A DNA stretch of 64,000 bases from Pseudomonas arsenicoxydans (GCF_900103875.1 NZ_LT629705.1:6395001-6459000), one strand, 5' to 3'. Positions 1 to 10,958 are shown, counted from the first letter of the stretch. Numbers and translations: made by a program. The notes: generated by a model not told the origin, from the sequence alone.

Positions 1-40
1 GGCGCAAGCGTCACGTTCGCAGGTCAGACGGCGCTTACAA

Positions 41-75
41 AAACGCCCCGGTCTTGCGACCGAGGCGTTTTTTTT
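41..75. terminator. Bidirectional rho-independent terminator
   Basis: A 13-bp stem (41-53 with 58-70, one mismatch) around a TTGC loop is followed by a T-run on the plus strand and preceded by an A-run, so it can stop transcription both ways. It lies just past the lptG stop and probably also ends a plus-strand gene left of the window. Bases 1-40 cannot be assigned. Confidence 0.85.
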
Positions 76-102
76 GCCTGCAAGATCAGGAAAAACCCCG
101 GA

Positions 103-1164
103 TCAGCCAGCCCGACGCAACAAAAAGACACCGGCAATGGCACAGACACCGGCCGGAATCAGCACAGCAAACAGCGGCGAGAAACCGAATACCAGACTCG
201 AAGGTCCCAGCAAATCCTGGACGATACGGAAGCTGAAGCCGACCAGCACGCCAGTGAAGACCCGCTGACCGAGGGTCACCGAGCGCAACGGGCCGAAAAT
301 AAAGGAAATCGCCATCAGTACCAGCGCGGCGGTCACCAACGGCTGCAACACCTTGACCCAAAATGCCAGCCAGTAACGGCCATTGCTCAATCCCTGGTCA
401 GCCAGGTAGTGGATGTAGCCCCACAGACCGCTGATCGACAGCGAATCAGGCGACATCACCACGGTATCCAGCAGTTGAGGGCTCAGGGCAATTTCCCAGC
501 GCTCGTCCTGCGCGGTCACTACTTCCGTGCTCTTGTCATGGAACAGCGTGGTGGTGACGTCGGTAAGCTGCCAGTGATCCTTGTCGAACTCTGCACGCTT
601 GGCGAAGCTTGAGGACAGCATGTGGCGTTGATCGTCGAAACGATAACGGGTCACGCCATACAGCAGGCCATTGGGTTGCACGGAGTTGACGTGAATGAAC
701 TCCTCCCCCTGGCGGTGCCACAGGCCATGTTTGGCGCTTTGCGCATCACCACTGCCCTGGGCCAGCGAGCGATTGGCCTGCGCGGTCACTTCGGTGGCCG
801 GCGCGATGTATTCGCCGATCAGCACACCCACCACCATCAAGACCAGCATCGGCTTCATGACCGCCCAGACGATCCGGCCAATCGACACACCGGCGGCGCG
901 CATGATGGTCAGTTCACTGTGGCTGGCGAGGCTGCCGAGGCCGATCAGACAGCCGATCAGCGCCGCCATCGGCAGCATGTCGTAAAGACGCCGCGGTGCC
1001 GTCAGCAAGACGTAGCTGAGCACGTCCATCAGGGTGTAGGTGTCGCTGACTTCACTCATCTCATCGATGAAGGCAAACAGCGTCGCCAGCCCGAGAATAA
1101 TCCCCAGTACCGCGAGGATGGCTACGAATACGCTGCTACCGATGTAGCGATCGAGCTTAACCAC
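103..1164 (-). CDS. lptG: LPS export ABC transporter permease LptG
   Basis: LptG is an inner-membrane permease of the LptB2FG complex, which extracts lipopolysaccharide from the inner membrane and passes it to the LptC-LptA bridge. The protein (353 aa) has the YjgP/YjgQ layout: N-terminal membrane helices starting at YIGSSVFVAILAVLG, a large periplasmic beta-jellyroll domain in the middle, and three C-terminal helices ending RRAG. I take GTG at 1164 as start because GGAGGT lies just upstream; an upstream ATG at 1182 would lie inside lptF. The start overlaps the lptF stop by 8 nt, indicating translational coupling. Length matches Pseudomonas LptG. Confidence 0.93.
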   Translation of the reverse strand: MVKLDRYIGSSVFVAILAVLGIILGLATLFAFIDEMSEVSDTYTLMDVLSYVLLTAPRRLYDMLPMAALIGCLIGLGSLASHSELTIMRAAGVSIGRIVWAVMKPMLVLMVVGVLIGEYIAPATEVTAQANRSLAQGSGDAQSAKHGLWHRQGEEFIHVNSVQPNGLLYGVTRYRFDDQRHMLSSSFAKRAEFDKDHWQLTDVTTTLFHDKSTEVVTAQDERWEIALSPQLLDTVVMSPDSLSISGLWGYIHYLADQGLSNGRYWLAFWVKVLQPLVTAALVLMAISFIFGPLRSVTLGQRVFTGVLVGFSFRIVQDLLGPSSLVFGFSPLFAVLIPAGVCAIAGVFLLRRAG

Positions 1165-2275
1165 GGGCCACCTCCAGCGCACTGCGGCGACTCGCCATCT
1201 TCAAGCGAAGCGGCTCCCAGTAGAGCAGACCCAGGCCAATGACCAGGAAAAGCGCGTGGACCCACCACAACCCCAACGCTGGCGGGATCTTGCCCTTGTC
1301 GAGGGCACCGCGAGCGGCAATCAGGATAGTCAGGTAAGCCATATAAAGAAGAATCGCCGGCAGCAGCTTGAGGAAACGGCCCTGACGTGGGTTGACCCGC
1401 GACAGCGGCACCGCCATCAGGCTCACGATGAATACCAGTAGCGGCAGGGACAGACGCCATTGCAATTCGGCACGAAGGCGCAGGTCGTCGCTGCCGATCA
1501 GGGAACTGGTAGTCATGGCGTCACGGTCGGTGACTTCGTCGCTGACATCCGGCTTGGGCAGCAAGACGCCGTACTCGTCGTACTTGATGGCCCGATAGTC
1601 GGCCTGCCCCGGGTTACCGTCGTAGCGATAGCCGTTGTCGAGAATCAGGTAGCGGTTGCCGTCAGGGCGGATTTCCTGGCGGCCCTTTTCGGCCACCAGC
1701 ACGGTAATCCCGCGATCCTTCTCATCGGAACTGACGTTCTTTTGCGAAATGAACACCCCGCCCAGATTGATGCGGTCATCCGACAGTTGCTCGGTGTAGG
1801 TCACCCGGGTGCCGTCGCGCAGGGCCTGGAAGCGCCCCGGCTCCAGGGTATCGAACTCGGTCAGCGCGTCCTGCTTGTTCAACAGCAGCTGGAACTGATT
1901 GGCACCTTGTGGCGCCAGGCTCAGACTCAGCCAGGCCACGATCAGCGCCACCAGCGTGGCCGGAAACAGGGTCATGACAAACAGACGCTGCTGGCTCATG
2001 CCGGTAGCCGACAATACGGTCATTTCGCTTTCGAGGTACAGGCGACCGTAGGCCAGCAGGATCCCGAGAAACAGGCCCAGTGGCAGGATCAGTTGCAGAA
2101 AGCCAGGCAGGCGAAAACCCATGATCAGGAACAGCGAGCCCGGATCCAGCAGGCCCGAGGCCGCCTGGGCAAGGTATTTGATGAAGCGACCGCTCATGAT
2201 GATGACCAACAGCACGGCGCTGACGGCGCTCAAGGTCAACAGGACTTCGCGGGACAGATAACGGAAGACAATCAA
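1157..2275 (-). CDS. lptF: LPS export ABC transporter permease LptF
   Basis: LptF is the partner permease of LptG in lipopolysaccharide export. The 372-aa protein begins IVFRYLSREVLLTLSAVSA, has helices near both ends and a central periplasmic domain (about residues 100-265). I prefer the TTG start at 2275, preceded by GGAG at 8-nt spacing and giving 372 aa as I recall for P. aeruginosa; a GTG at 2284 would have its own ribosome site inside the start codon. It forms an operon with lptG and is divergent from pepA. Confidence 0.92.
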   Translation of the reverse strand: MIVFRYLSREVLLTLSAVSAVLLVIIMSGRFIKYLAQAASGLLDPGSLFLIMGFRLPGFLQLILPLGLFLGILLAYGRLYLESEMTVLSATGMSQQRLFVMTLFPATLVALIVAWLSLSLAPQGANQFQLLLNKQDALTEFDTLEPGRFQALRDGTRVTYTEQLSDDRINLGGVFISQKNVSSDEKDRGITVLVAEKGRQEIRPDGNRYLILDNGYRYDGNPGQADYRAIKYDEYGVLLPKPDVSDEVTDRDAMTTSSLIGSDDLRLRAELQWRLSLPLLVFIVSLMAVPLSRVNPRQGRFLKLLPAILLYMAYLTILIAARGALDKGKIPPALGLWWVHALFLVIGLGLLYWEPLRLKMASRRSALEVARG

Positions 2276-4073
<1,798 letters not shown>

Positions 4074-4133
4074 AACCGATGACCCTGGGCTGCGTCACTT
4101 TCCGGTGACGCCGCCCGAGGCTCAGGAACCGCA

Positions 4134-4562
4134 ATGACCAAAGTCGACTTCTATATCCTGCCCAGCGCCGATCCGTCAGCGCGGCTGGATTTCGCCTGCA
4201 AGCTCACCGAAAAGGCCTGGCGCATGGGCCACCGCATCTACCTGCATTGCAGCGATGCCGCCCAGCGTGATGACCTCGATGCACGGTTGTGGGCCTTCAA
4301 GGGCGAAAGCTTTGTGCCCCACGGCCACGCCGAAAGCGAACCGGATAGCTTGATTGTTCTGGGACTGGGCGATGACTGCGGTCCGCATCAGGACCTGCTG
4401 GTCAACCTTGACCTGAAAGTGCCGGCCTTCGCCAACAAATTCGCCCGCGTGGCGGAGGTGGTGGTGGAAGATCCGACGATTCGTGCGGCTGCGCGGGAGA
4501 GTTTCCGTTTCTACCGTGAACAGGGCTATCCTCTGCAAGATCACCGTTTACAGCGACTCTGA
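4134..4562 (+). CDS. holC: DNA polymerase III chi subunit HolC
   Basis: The chi subunit of the clamp loader; in E. coli it pairs with psi and contacts SSB on the lagging strand. The 142-aa protein begins TKVDFYIL, typical of HolC, and has the expected size and acidic/aromatic composition. It lies 60 nt after pepA and just before a small conserved gene and valS; pepA-holC-valS order is conserved in gamma-proteobacteria, which strengthens the call. Confidence 0.92.
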   Translation: MTKVDFYILPSADPSARLDFACKLTEKAWRMGHRIYLHCSDAAQRDDLDARLWAFKGESFVPHGHAESEPDSLIVLGLGDDCGPHQDLLVNLDLKVPAFANKFARVAEVVVEDPTIRAAARESFRFYREQGYPLQDHRLQRL

Positions 4563-4570
4563 GCATTCCG

Positions 4571-4972
4571 ATGGACACTCCGAAACCGCAACAAAAGTCC
4601 ACGCACCTGTTGGACGACCTTGAGTCGATCCGCCAACTGCTTGGCGACGACAACCTGCAACCACCGCTGCTGACCGACACGGTCATTGATGGTGATCAGG
4701 AACAGATTCCGATGTTGTTCGAACCTGCCGGCCCCGCGCCGCAGCCGGTCGCATCGACACCACCGCCGGCCCCGGCAACTGCACCGCAAACGGCTGCCAG
4801 CAAAGGCCCCGACGCATTGCTGCACCTGGACAGCGAACTGCGTGCCGCTGCGCTATTGATCATGCAAGACGTGATCGACGACTTCGCCCCGCACATCGAA
4901 ACCGAGATCAAGCGTCGGCTTGATGCGCGGATGGAACGGCTGCTCGCCGCAGCTACAAGCGGCAAGCTTTAA
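4571..4972 (+). CDS. Conserved hypothetical protein between holC and valS
   Basis: A 133-aa protein I cannot assign to a family. It has a polar N-terminus, a Pro/Ala-rich linker (about residues 48-78, APQPVASTPPPAPATAP) and a more regular, probably helical C-terminal part (about 85-130) with HIETEIKRRLDARMERLLAAA. It begins 8 nt after holC and follows its codon use, so it is likely co-transcribed. Pseudomonads commonly carry a gene here. The last codons run into an inverted repeat. A role with the polymerase clamp loader would be only an inference from position. Confidence 0.75.
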   Translation: MDTPKPQQKSTHLLDDLESIRQLLGDDNLQPPLLTDTVIDGDQEQIPMLFEPAGPAPQPVASTPPPAPATAPQTAASKGPDALLHLDSELRAAALLIMQDVIDDFAPHIETEIKRRLDARMERLLAAATSGKL

Positions 4973-5040
4973 GTCGCAAGCAAAGCAAAAGCCAAGCCAG
5001 CCACGCCCTTCTTGCAGCTTGTGGCTGGTAGCTTGCCGCT
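4958..5040. repeat. Two-part inverted repeat upstream of valS
   Basis: Outer arms AGCGGCAAGCT (4958-4968) and AGCTTGCCGCT (5030-5040) pair perfectly, and inside them CCAGCCAC (4997-5004) pairs with GTGGCTGG (5021-5028). The element overlaps the end of the preceding gene and lies in the valS leader. The same AAGC/CAAGCGGC vocabulary recurs at 30010-30149, so this looks like a genomic repeat family rather than a valS-specific signal. Confidence 0.7.
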
Positions 5041-5100
5041 GCCCCCGAGGCTATACTTCCCGGCTTTTCCTGAATAAATGCCAATAGGGTCCCGCCGCGC

Positions 5101-7947
5101 ATGGATAAGACCTACCAGCCGCACGCCATTGAAACTTCCTGGTACAACACCTGGGAGTCAGAGAACTACTTCGCCCCGCAAGGCGCGGGCGAGTCCTACA
5201 CCATCATGATCCCGCCGCCGAACGTCACCGGCAGCCTGCACATGGGTCACGGCTTCAATAACGCGATCATGGACGCCCTGATCCGTTTCCGTCGCATGCA
5301 GGGTCGCAACACCCTGTGGCAGCCAGGCACTGACCACGCCGGTATCGCCACACAGATGCTGGTGGAGCGCCAACTTGAAGCCCAGGGCCAGAGTCGTCAC
5401 GACCTGGGCCGCGAGCAATTCCTTGAGAAGGTCTGGGAATGGAAGGATCAGTCCGGCGGTAACATCAGCCGTCAGATCCGTCGCCTCGGCTCGTCCGTGG
5501 ACTGGAGCCGTGAGCGCTTCACCATGGACGACGGCCTCTCGGAAGCCGTGAAAGAAGCCTTCGTTCGTTTGCACGAAGACGGCCTGATCTATCGCGGCAA
5601 GCGCCTGGTCAACTGGGACACCAAGCTGCACACGGCGATTTCCGACCTCGAAGTGGAAAACCACGACGAGAAAGGTTTCCTGTGGAACCTCAAGTACCCG
5701 CTGGCCGACGGCGCCAAGACCGCTGAAGGCAAGGATTACCTGATCGTCGCGACCACTCGCCCGGAAACCATGCTCGGCGACGCCGCCGTCGCCGTGAACC
5801 CGAACGATGAACGCTACAAAGCCCTGGTCGGCAAGTTTGTCGAGCTGCCGCTGGTCGGCCGCCGCATCCCGATCATCGCCGACGATTACTGCGACCCCGA
5901 GTTTGGCACCGGCTGCGTGAAAATCACCCCGGCCCACGATTTCAACGACTACGAAGTCGGCAAGCGCCATAACCTGCCGCTGCTGAACATCTTCGACAAG
6001 AACGCCCACATTCTGCCGGCCGCCCAGGTGTTCAACCTCGACGGCAAGCTGAACGAAAGCATCGACGGCAAGCTGCCGGCCGAATACGCCGGTCTGGACC
6101 GCTTCGAAGCACGCAAGCAGATCGTTGCCGCGTTCGACGCCGCCGGCCTGCTGGTCAGCGTCGACGATCACGCCCTGAAAGTACCGAAAGGCGACCGCTC
6201 CGGCACCATCATCGAGCCTTGGCTGACCGACCAGTGGTACGTGTCGACCAAGCCATTGGCCGAACCTGCGATTGCCGCCGTTGAAGACGGACGCATCCAG
6301 TTCGTGCCAAAGCAGTACGAAAACATGTACTTCTCGTGGATGCGCGACATCCAGGACTGGTGCATCAGCCGTCAGCTGTGGTGGGGCCACCGGATCCCGG
6401 CCTGGTACGACGAGTCGGGCAAGGTCTATGTCGGTCGCGACGAAGCCGAAGTACGCGTCAAGAACAACCTTGGCCCGGACGTCGCGCTGCAACAAGACAA
6501 TGACGTTCTCGACACCTGGTTCAGTTCGGGGCTGTGGACGTTCTCCACGCTCGGCTGGCCGGAGCAGACTGAATTTCTGAAGAAGTTCCACTCCACCGAC
6601 GTGCTGGTGACCGGCTTCGACATCATTTTCTTCTGGGTCGCCCGGATGATCATGCTCACCATGCATTTGGTGAAAAACGAAGACGGCACGCCGCAGGTTC
6701 CGTTCAAGACCGTTTATGTTCACGGTCTGGTGCGTGATGGCCAGGGCCAGAAGATGTCCAAGTCCAAGGGCAACGTCCTGGATCCGCTGGACATCATCGA
6801 CGGCATCGAACTGGAAGAGCTGGTGCAGAAACGCACCTCCGGCATGATGCAGCCGAAACTGGCGAAGAAGATCGAGAAGCAGACCCGCGACGAGTTCGCC
6901 GACGGCATCGCCAGCTATGGCACCGACGCCCTGCGCTTCACCTTCTGCTCGCTGGCCTCCACCGGCCGCGACATCAAGTTCGACATGGGCCGCGTCGAAG
7001 GCTATCGCAACTTCTGCAACAAGATCTGGAACGCCGCGCGTTATGTTCTGGACAAGGGCGAAGACTGCGGTCAGAACGGCGAGGCGTACGAGCTGTCACT
7101 GGCGGATCGCTGGATCATTTCGCAGCTGCAACGCACCGAAGCCGAAGTGACCCGTCAACTCGACCAGTTCCGCTTCGACCTGGCGGCGCAAGCCTTGTAC
7201 GAGTTCATCTGGAACCAGTATTGCGACTGGTACCTGGAACTGTCCAAGCCTGTGCTGTGGGACGAAAACGCCCCGGTAGAGCGTCAGCGTGGCACCCGTC
7301 GCACGCTGGTTCGGGTGCTGGAAGTCGCGCTGCGCCTGGCGCACCCGTTCATGCCATTCATCACCGAAGAAATCTGGCAGCGCCTCGCGCCGCTGGCCGG
7401 TATCGAAGGCAAGACGATCATGCTGCAACCTTGGCCTGTGGCCAATGAAGCACGCATCGACCCGGCGGCCGAAAACGACATCGAATGGCTCAAAGGCCTG
7501 ATGCTCGGCACACGTAACATTCGTGGCGAAATGAACATCGGCCCGGGCAAGCCCCTGACCCTGTTCCTGAAAAACGTCAGTGCCGAAGATCAGCGTCGCC
7601 TCACCGAGAACGACGCCCTTCTGAAAAAACTGGCCAAGCTCGAGTCGATCACTGTGTTGGCTGCCGGCGAAGAAGCACCGCTGTCCGCCACCGCACTGGT
7701 TGGCGAGATGGAAGTGCTGGTGCCGATGGCCGGCCTGATCGACAAAGACGCCGAACTGGCACGCCTGGACAAGGAAATCCTGCGTCTGCAAGGCGAAGTG
7801 CAACGCGTCGGCGGCAAGCTGTCCAACGCCGCGTTCGTTGACAAGGCCCCGGCCGAAGTCATCGACAAGGAACGCGCCAAACTGGCTGAAGCCGAACAGG
7901 CCTTGGGCAAGTTGGCCGAGCAACATGCGCGGATTGCCAGTTTGTAA
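5101..7947 (+). CDS. valS: Valyl-tRNA synthetase ValS
   Basis: A class Ia aminoacyl-tRNA synthetase that charges tRNA-Val, with an editing domain that removes mischarged threonine. The 948-aa protein has the HIGH-type signature [14 protein letters not shown] (HMGH at 47-50), the CP1 editing domain (about 190-345), the KMSKS loop (551-555), an anticodon-binding domain and a C-terminal coiled-coil arm (about 880-945, rich in Lys/Glu/Ala) typical of ValRS. Length and motifs are complete. ATG at 5101 follows the leader repeat; the gene ends just before a strong terminator. Confidence 0.97.
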   Translation: MDKTYQPHAIETSWYNTWESENYFAPQGAGESYTIMIPPPNVTGSLHMGHGFNNAIMDALIRFRRMQGRNTLWQPGTDHAGIATQMLVERQLEAQGQSRHDLGREQFLEKVWEWKDQSGGNISRQIRRLGSSVDWSRERFTMDDGLSEAVKEAFVRLHEDGLIYRGKRLVNWDTKLHTAISDLEVENHDEKGFLWNLKYPLADGAKTAEGKDYLIVATTRPETMLGDAAVAVNPNDERYKALVGKFVELPLVGRRIPIIADDYCDPEFGTGCVKITPAHDFNDYEVGKRHNLPLLNIFDKNAHILPAAQVFNLDGKLNESIDGKLPAEYAGLDRFEARKQIVAAFDAAGLLVSVDDHALKVPKGDRSGTIIEPWLTDQWYVSTKPLAEPAIAAVEDGRIQFVPKQYENMYFSWMRDIQDWCISRQLWWGHRIPAWYDESGKVYVGRDEAEVRVKNNLGPDVALQQDNDVLDTWFSSGLWTFSTLGWPEQTEFLKKFHSTDVLVTGFDIIFFWVARMIMLTMHLVKNEDGTPQVPFKTVYVHGLVRDGQGQKMSKSKGNVLDPLDIIDGIELEELVQKRTSGMMQPKLAKKIEKQTRDEFADGIASYGTDALRFTFCSLASTGRDIKFDMGRVEGYRNFCNKIWNAARYVLDKGEDCGQNGEAYELSLADRWIISQLQRTEAEVTRQLDQFRFDLAAQALYEFIWNQYCDWYLELSKPVLWDENAPVERQRGTRRTLVRVLEVALRLAHPFMPFITEEIWQRLAPLAGIEGKTIMLQPWPVANEARIDPAAENDIEWLKGLMLGTRNIRGEMNIGPGKPLTLFLKNVSAEDQRRLTENDALLKKLAKLESITVLAAGEEAPLSATALVGEMEVLVPMAGLIDKDAELARLDKEILRLQGEVQRVGGKLSNAAFVDKAPAEVIDKERAKLAEAEQALGKLAEQHARIASL

Positions 7948-7959
7948 CGGCACATCGCA

Positions 7960-7995
7960 ATGAAAAAGGGAGGCCACATGGCCTCCCTTTTTCAT
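7960..7995. terminator. Terminator of valS
   Basis: A perfect 16-bp stem (7960-7975 with 7980-7995) around an ACAT tetraloop, containing the A- and T-runs in its arms, sits 12 nt past the valS stop. It is symmetric and could work in both directions. The IS element is inserted only 5 nt beyond it. Confidence 0.85.
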
Positions 7996-8000
7996 GCCTC

Positions 8001-8028
8001 TGTCCCGTCCTGAATAAGGTTTACACCT
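8001..8028 (+). repeat. IS left terminal inverted repeat
   Basis: It begins TGTCCCGTCCTGAATAAGG and matches the complement of the right end at 24 of 28 positions. Confidence 0.9.
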
Positions 8029-8054
8029 TCTGATCTGTTTTTCAGGAGGACGTA

Positions 8055-8456
8055 ATGGAATCCGCAAAAAGGCGTAGTCAGCGAGACTACACGCTGACCT
8101 TTAAATTGTCGGTCGTCGACCAGGTCGAAAAAGGCGAGCTGAGTTATAAAGAGGCTCAGGAGCGCTACGGGATTCAAGGCAAAACGACCGTTCTGACATG
8201 GTTACGCAAGCACGGTCGTCAAGATTGGAGCCCCGGCACCTACATTGGCTCGCCGAGGATGGGGTCTATGCCCGACAAAAACCGACCATTAACGCCAGAG
8301 CAGCGCATCAAAGAGCTTGAAGAGCAGTTGGCGCTGTCCAATCAGAAAGCGCAGTTTTTCGAGGCCGTCGTGGACGTCTTGAAAAATGACTACGGTCTCT
8401 CTGTCGTAAAAAAGCGTCCCGGCAAGTCCTCGCGCAAAAACGAATCCAAAACCTGA
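8055..8456 (+). CDS. IS3-family transposase OrfA
   Basis: A 133-aa regulatory and DNA-binding frame of the IS. Residues about 8-60 form the helix-turn-helix that binds the terminal repeats (YTLTFKLSVVDQVEKG followed by EAQERYGIQGKTTVLTWL). Residues about 78-105 have the heptad pattern of an IS3 leucine zipper (RIKELEEQLALSNQKAQFFE). AGGAGG lies about 8 nt before the ATG. Near the end, the codons gta aaa aag place the A AAA AAG heptamer in the correct phase for -1 slippage into OrfB. Confidence 0.92.
   Translation: MESAKRRSQRDYTLTFKLSVVDQVEKGELSYKEAQERYGIQGKTTVLTWLRKHGRQDWSPGTYIGSPRMGSMPDKNRPLTPEQRIKELEEQLALSNQKAQFFEAVVDVLKNDYGLSVVKKRPGKSSRKNESKT
8408..8414 (+). other. Programmed -1 frameshift site A AAA AAG
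   Basis: The heptamer aligns exactly with the OrfA reading phase (X XXY YYZ). After slippage the new frame reads ASRQVLAQKRIQNLSISRAC and runs without a stop into OrfB. IS150, IS911 and other IS3 members use this same heptamer. The predicted fusion is 408 aa. Confidence 0.85.
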
Positions 8457-8479
8457 GCATCAGCAGGGCTTGCCAGTTC

Positions 8480-9280
8480 ATGGGGATAAGCCGACAGGCT
8501 TACTACAAACGCAATCGCGCCGATGCTGCTCGTCTGATTCTGGATCAGAAAGTTGCCGATTTCGTTCAGCAAAAGCGCCTGCGGCAGCCGCGGTTGGGCA
8601 CTAGAAAGCTGCATTACCTGCTGCAATGTCAGCCGCTGCTTGAGCTGCAAGTAGGGCGAGATCGCCTGTTTTCGATTCTGCGCGAACGGCGTTTATTGGT
8701 AGCGCGAAAGCGGGCGTATCACAAGACAACCGACAGTCATCATCGCTTTCGACGCCATCCGAACCTGCTCAAACCGGGGCCTGAACAGGTTGTTCCCAGC
8801 GGCCCGGAACAGGTTTGGGTGGCTGACATCACCTATCTGCCCACTCAGGAAGGCGTGGCCTATCTGAGCCTTGTGACGGATGCTTTTTCGCGAAAGATCG
8901 TGGGCTATCACGTCCATGAAAGCCTGCACACCGAGTCGGTCGCGCAAGCGCTGCGCCGGGCGGTGAAGCACCGTCGAACGGAGCAGCCACTGGTTCATCA
9001 CTCGGACAGAGGCAGCCAGTATTGCTCGGGAATGTACCAGGAACTGCACGCGAAACACGGCATCAGGTGTTCGATGACGGACGGCTATGACTGCTACCAA
9101 AATGCCTTGGCAGAGCGGGTCAACGGGATATTGAAGACGGAGCTTTTGCTCCAGCGACCACAGGATTTAACGCAGGCGAAGAAGATGGTGAGCGAGTCGG
9201 TATCGATCTACAACCGCGAGCGTCCGCACCTGTCGTTGAAATACAAAACGCCCGAGGCGATGCATCGGGCGTTAGGGTGA
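8480..9280 (+). CDS. IS3-family transposase OrfB (DDE integrase)
   Basis: The catalytic part of the transposase. From the ATG at 8480 it encodes 266 aa, but the frame is open upstream to the frameshift site, so the functional product is probably OrfAB. The rve/DDE signature is present: WVADITYL (first Asp), HHSDRGSQY (second Asp) and NALAERVNGILKTEL (Glu), with the usual D-E spacing. An N-terminal HTH_21-like region (GISRQAYYKRN) precedes it. The end, YNRERPHLSLKYKTPEAMH, is typical of the family, so the gene is not truncated. Confidence 0.93.
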   Translation: MGISRQAYYKRNRADAARLILDQKVADFVQQKRLRQPRLGTRKLHYLLQCQPLLELQVGRDRLFSILRERRLLVARKRAYHKTTDSHHRFRRHPNLLKPGPEQVVPSGPEQVWVADITYLPTQEGVAYLSLVTDAFSRKIVGYHVHESLHTESVAQALRRAVKHRRTEQPLVHHSDRGSQYCSGMYQELHAKHGIRCSMTDGYDCYQNALAERVNGILKTELLLQRPQDLTQAKKMVSESVSIYNRERPHLSLKYKTPEAMHRALG

Positions 9281-9283
9281 AAC

Positions 9284-9311
9284 AGGTGTAAACCTATTTC
9301 AGGACTAGACA
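9284..9311 (-). repeat. IS right terminal inverted repeat
   Basis: The complement begins TGTCTAGTCCTGAAATAGG and matches the left end at 24 of 28 positions. It is followed by the CTC target duplicate. Confidence 0.9.
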
Positions 9312-9324
9312 CTCGAACTTCCCC

Positions 9325-9423
9325 GTAGGAGCTGTCGAGTGAAACGAGGCTGCGATCTTTTGATCCTGTCTTTAAAAAACAACGTCAAAAGATCGCAGCC
9401 TCGTTTCACTCGACAGCTCCTAC
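9325..9423. repeat. 39-bp perfect inverted repeat, AGCTGTCGAGTG family (copy 1)
   Basis: Arms 9325-9363 and 9385-9423 are perfect complements, beginning GTAGGAGCTGTCGAGTGAAA, around a 21-nt loop with TCCTGTCTTTAAAAAACAACG-like sequence. Related copies lie at 27655-27756, 33086-33177 and 61236-61335; the last shares even the loop. It fills most of the space between the IS and rlmF. Confidence 0.9.
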
Positions 9424-9509
9424 AAGGAAAATCCTTGCGACCGGGTGCTCATGGACTGGATGTGGGACAATACCCGCCACTTTTAGCCATACCCGAATCG
9501 ACCACGCCC

Positions 9510-10532
9510 ATGAACGCCCCCCGCACACCAAAACCTGCGCGTAAGAAGCCTGTCCCCGCCACCCCGGCCAAAGCCGTGGAACCGCGTGAAAAGGCCAGCC
9601 TGCACCCGCGCAATCGCCACCAGGGTCGCTACGACTTCCCGGCGCTGATCAAAACCACGCCGGAACTGGCGAAGTTCGTGATCATCAACCCGTACGGCAA
9701 GGAAAGCATCGACTTCGCCAGCCCCGACGCGGTGCGCGTGTTCAACCGGGCGTTGCTCAAGTCGTTTTATGGCATTGCCCATTGGGACATCCCGGCCGAT
9801 TACCTGTGCCCACCGGTGCCGGGCCGTGCCGACTACGTGCACTTCCTGGCCGACTTGCTGGCCAGCGTCAACGACGGCGAAATCCCGCGTGGCGCGCCGG
9901 TCAAGGTCCTCGACATCGGCATGGGCGCCAACTGCGTCTATCCGTTGATCGGCTACAGCGACTACCGCTGGCACTTCCTCGGCTCGGAGATCGACCCGAC
10001 AGCCGTCGCCGCCGCCAAAGCCATTGTGCAGTCCAACGGTTTGAACAAAGCCATCCAGTTGCGCCAGCAAAGCAACCCCAAGCACATCTTGCTGGGCCTG
10101 CTTGAACCCGGCGAACGCTTTGACCTGACCATGTGCAACCCGCCGTTCCACGCCTCGATGGACGAAGCGACCAAGGGTAGCGAGCGTAAATGGCGCGCAC
10201 TGGGCCGCGCCGACCCGAAACGCAAACTGCCGGTGCTGAATTTTGGTGGCCAATCGGCAGAACTGTGGTGTGAGGGTGGCGAAGCACGCTTTGTCACGCA
10301 ATTGATCGCCGAGAGCGCGCACTTCCAACACAAAGTGCTGTGGTTCAGCACTCTGGTGTCGAAGGCTTCCAACCTGCCAGCCATCCAGACCGCGCTGAAA
10401 AAGGCCGGCGTGCTGGAAAGCCAGGTGGTGGAAATGTCCCAGGGCCAGAAGCAAAGCCGCTTCGTCGCCTGGACTTTCCAGACCAAGTCCGAGCAGCAAG
10501 TGTGGCGCGAGCGCTGGGTTAAAAAAAGCTGA
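9510..10532 (+). CDS. rlmF: 23S rRNA (adenine-1618-N6)-methyltransferase RlmF
   Basis: An SAM-dependent enzyme that makes m6A1618 in 23S rRNA. The product is 340 aa. The SAM-binding region is [16 protein letters not shown] and the N6-adenine methylase signature is NPPF (210-213). A basic N-terminus ([12 protein letters not shown]) and the [12 protein letters not shown] block are typical of RlmF (YbiN). I choose ATG at 9510; a longer in-frame start at 9339 would lie inside the palindromic repeat and is unlikely. It ends near a 12-bp hairpin and a shared terminator. Confidence 0.93.
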   Translation: MNAPRTPKPARKKPVPATPAKAVEPREKASLHPRNRHQGRYDFPALIKTTPELAKFVIINPYGKESIDFASPDAVRVFNRALLKSFYGIAHWDIPADYLCPPVPGRADYVHFLADLLASVNDGEIPRGAPVKVLDIGMGANCVYPLIGYSDYRWHFLGSEIDPTAVAAAKAIVQSNGLNKAIQLRQQSNPKHILLGLLEPGERFDLTMCNPPFHASMDEATKGSERKWRALGRADPKRKLPVLNFGGQSAELWCEGGEARFVTQLIAESAHFQHKVLWFSTLVSKASNLPAIQTALKKAGVLESQVVEMSQGQKQSRFVAWTFQTKSEQQVWRERWVKKS

Positions 10533-10555
10533 GTCACTGACCGGCGCAGATCAAC

Positions 10556-10583
10556 TGTGGGAGTGAGTCGGCTCACTCCCACA
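10556..10583. repeat. Short REP-like hairpin
   Basis: TGTGGGAGTGAG (10556-10567) pairs perfectly with 10572-10583 around TCGG, 23 nt past rlmF. No T-run follows; it may protect the 3' end of the rlmF mRNA. Confidence 0.6.
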
Positions 10584-10626
10584 TTGACTTAGGGGCATTG
10601 CAGGTCAATCACTGAATCGCAGACAC

Positions 10627-10668
10627 AAAAAAACCGTGCCCGGATCGCTCCGGAGCACGGTTTTTTTT
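10627..10668. terminator. Bidirectional terminator between rlmF and the HU gene
   Basis: AAACCGTGC and GCACGGTTT arms with an inner CGGA/TCCG stem, flanked by an A-run on the left and eight T on the right. It ends the convergent rlmF and HU transcripts. Confidence 0.88.
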
Positions 10669-10676
10669 AACAAGTC

Positions 10677-10958
10677 TTACTTGTTAACAGCGTCGGTCAG
10701 GCCTTTGGCCACAACCAGCTTGATAACTTTTTTGGCAGCGATTTCGATGGCAGCGCCAGTCGAAGGGTTACGGCCGGTACGGGCAGGACGCTCAGTCACT
10801 TTCAGCTTGCCGATACCTGGCAGAGTGATTTCGCCGCCGTTTTCCAGCTGATCGGCAACGATTTGGCCCAGTTGGTCCAGAGCGTTACGCGCGGTGGTTT
10901 TTGGCGCGTCGATAGCTTCAGCGATGTCGGCGATCAGTTGGTCTTTAGTAAGAGCCAT
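10677..10958 (-). CDS. HU-family DNA-binding protein
   Basis: A 93-aa histone-like protein that binds and bends DNA without strong sequence preference and compacts the nucleoid. It begins ALTKDQLIADIAEAI and carries the HU beta-arm signature GIGKLKVTERPARTGRNPSTG (about 48-68). ATG at 10958 has AAGGAA six bases upstream; longer in-frame reading upstream is not credible. The neighbourhood (valS, rlmF, yejK) resembles the P. putida locus I associate with hupN, but the symbol is an inference from memory, so I leave it blank. Confidence 0.93.
   Translation of the reverse strand: MALTKDQLIADIAEAIDAPKTTARNALDQLGQIVADQLENGGEITLPGIGKLKVTERPARTGRNPSTGAAIEIAAKKVIKLVVAKGLTDAVNK

Larger units (their letters stand above)
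8001..9311 (+). mobile_element. IS3-family insertion sequence (IS150-like), complete
   Basis: A 1311-bp element with terminal inverted repeats beginning TGTC and ending GACA, two overlapping-phase transposase frames and a CTC target duplication (7998-8000 and 9312-9314). OrfA carries an HTH and leucine-zipper-like region; OrfB carries the DDE integrase domain. An A AAA AAG slippery site at 8408-8414 can yield a fused 408-aa OrfAB transposase. Both ends and both frames are intact, so it looks recently inserted and potentially active. It lies between valS and rlmF without breaking a gene. Confidence 0.93.

Noticed and set aside
5158..6723. Long minus-strand open frame opposite valS
   Set aside because: Shadow frame of a fully recognisable ValS; no ribosome site or domain.
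9339..9509. N-terminal extension of RlmF from 9339
   Set aside because: The extra residues are encoded by the palindromic repeat, and the family N-terminus fits ATG 9510.
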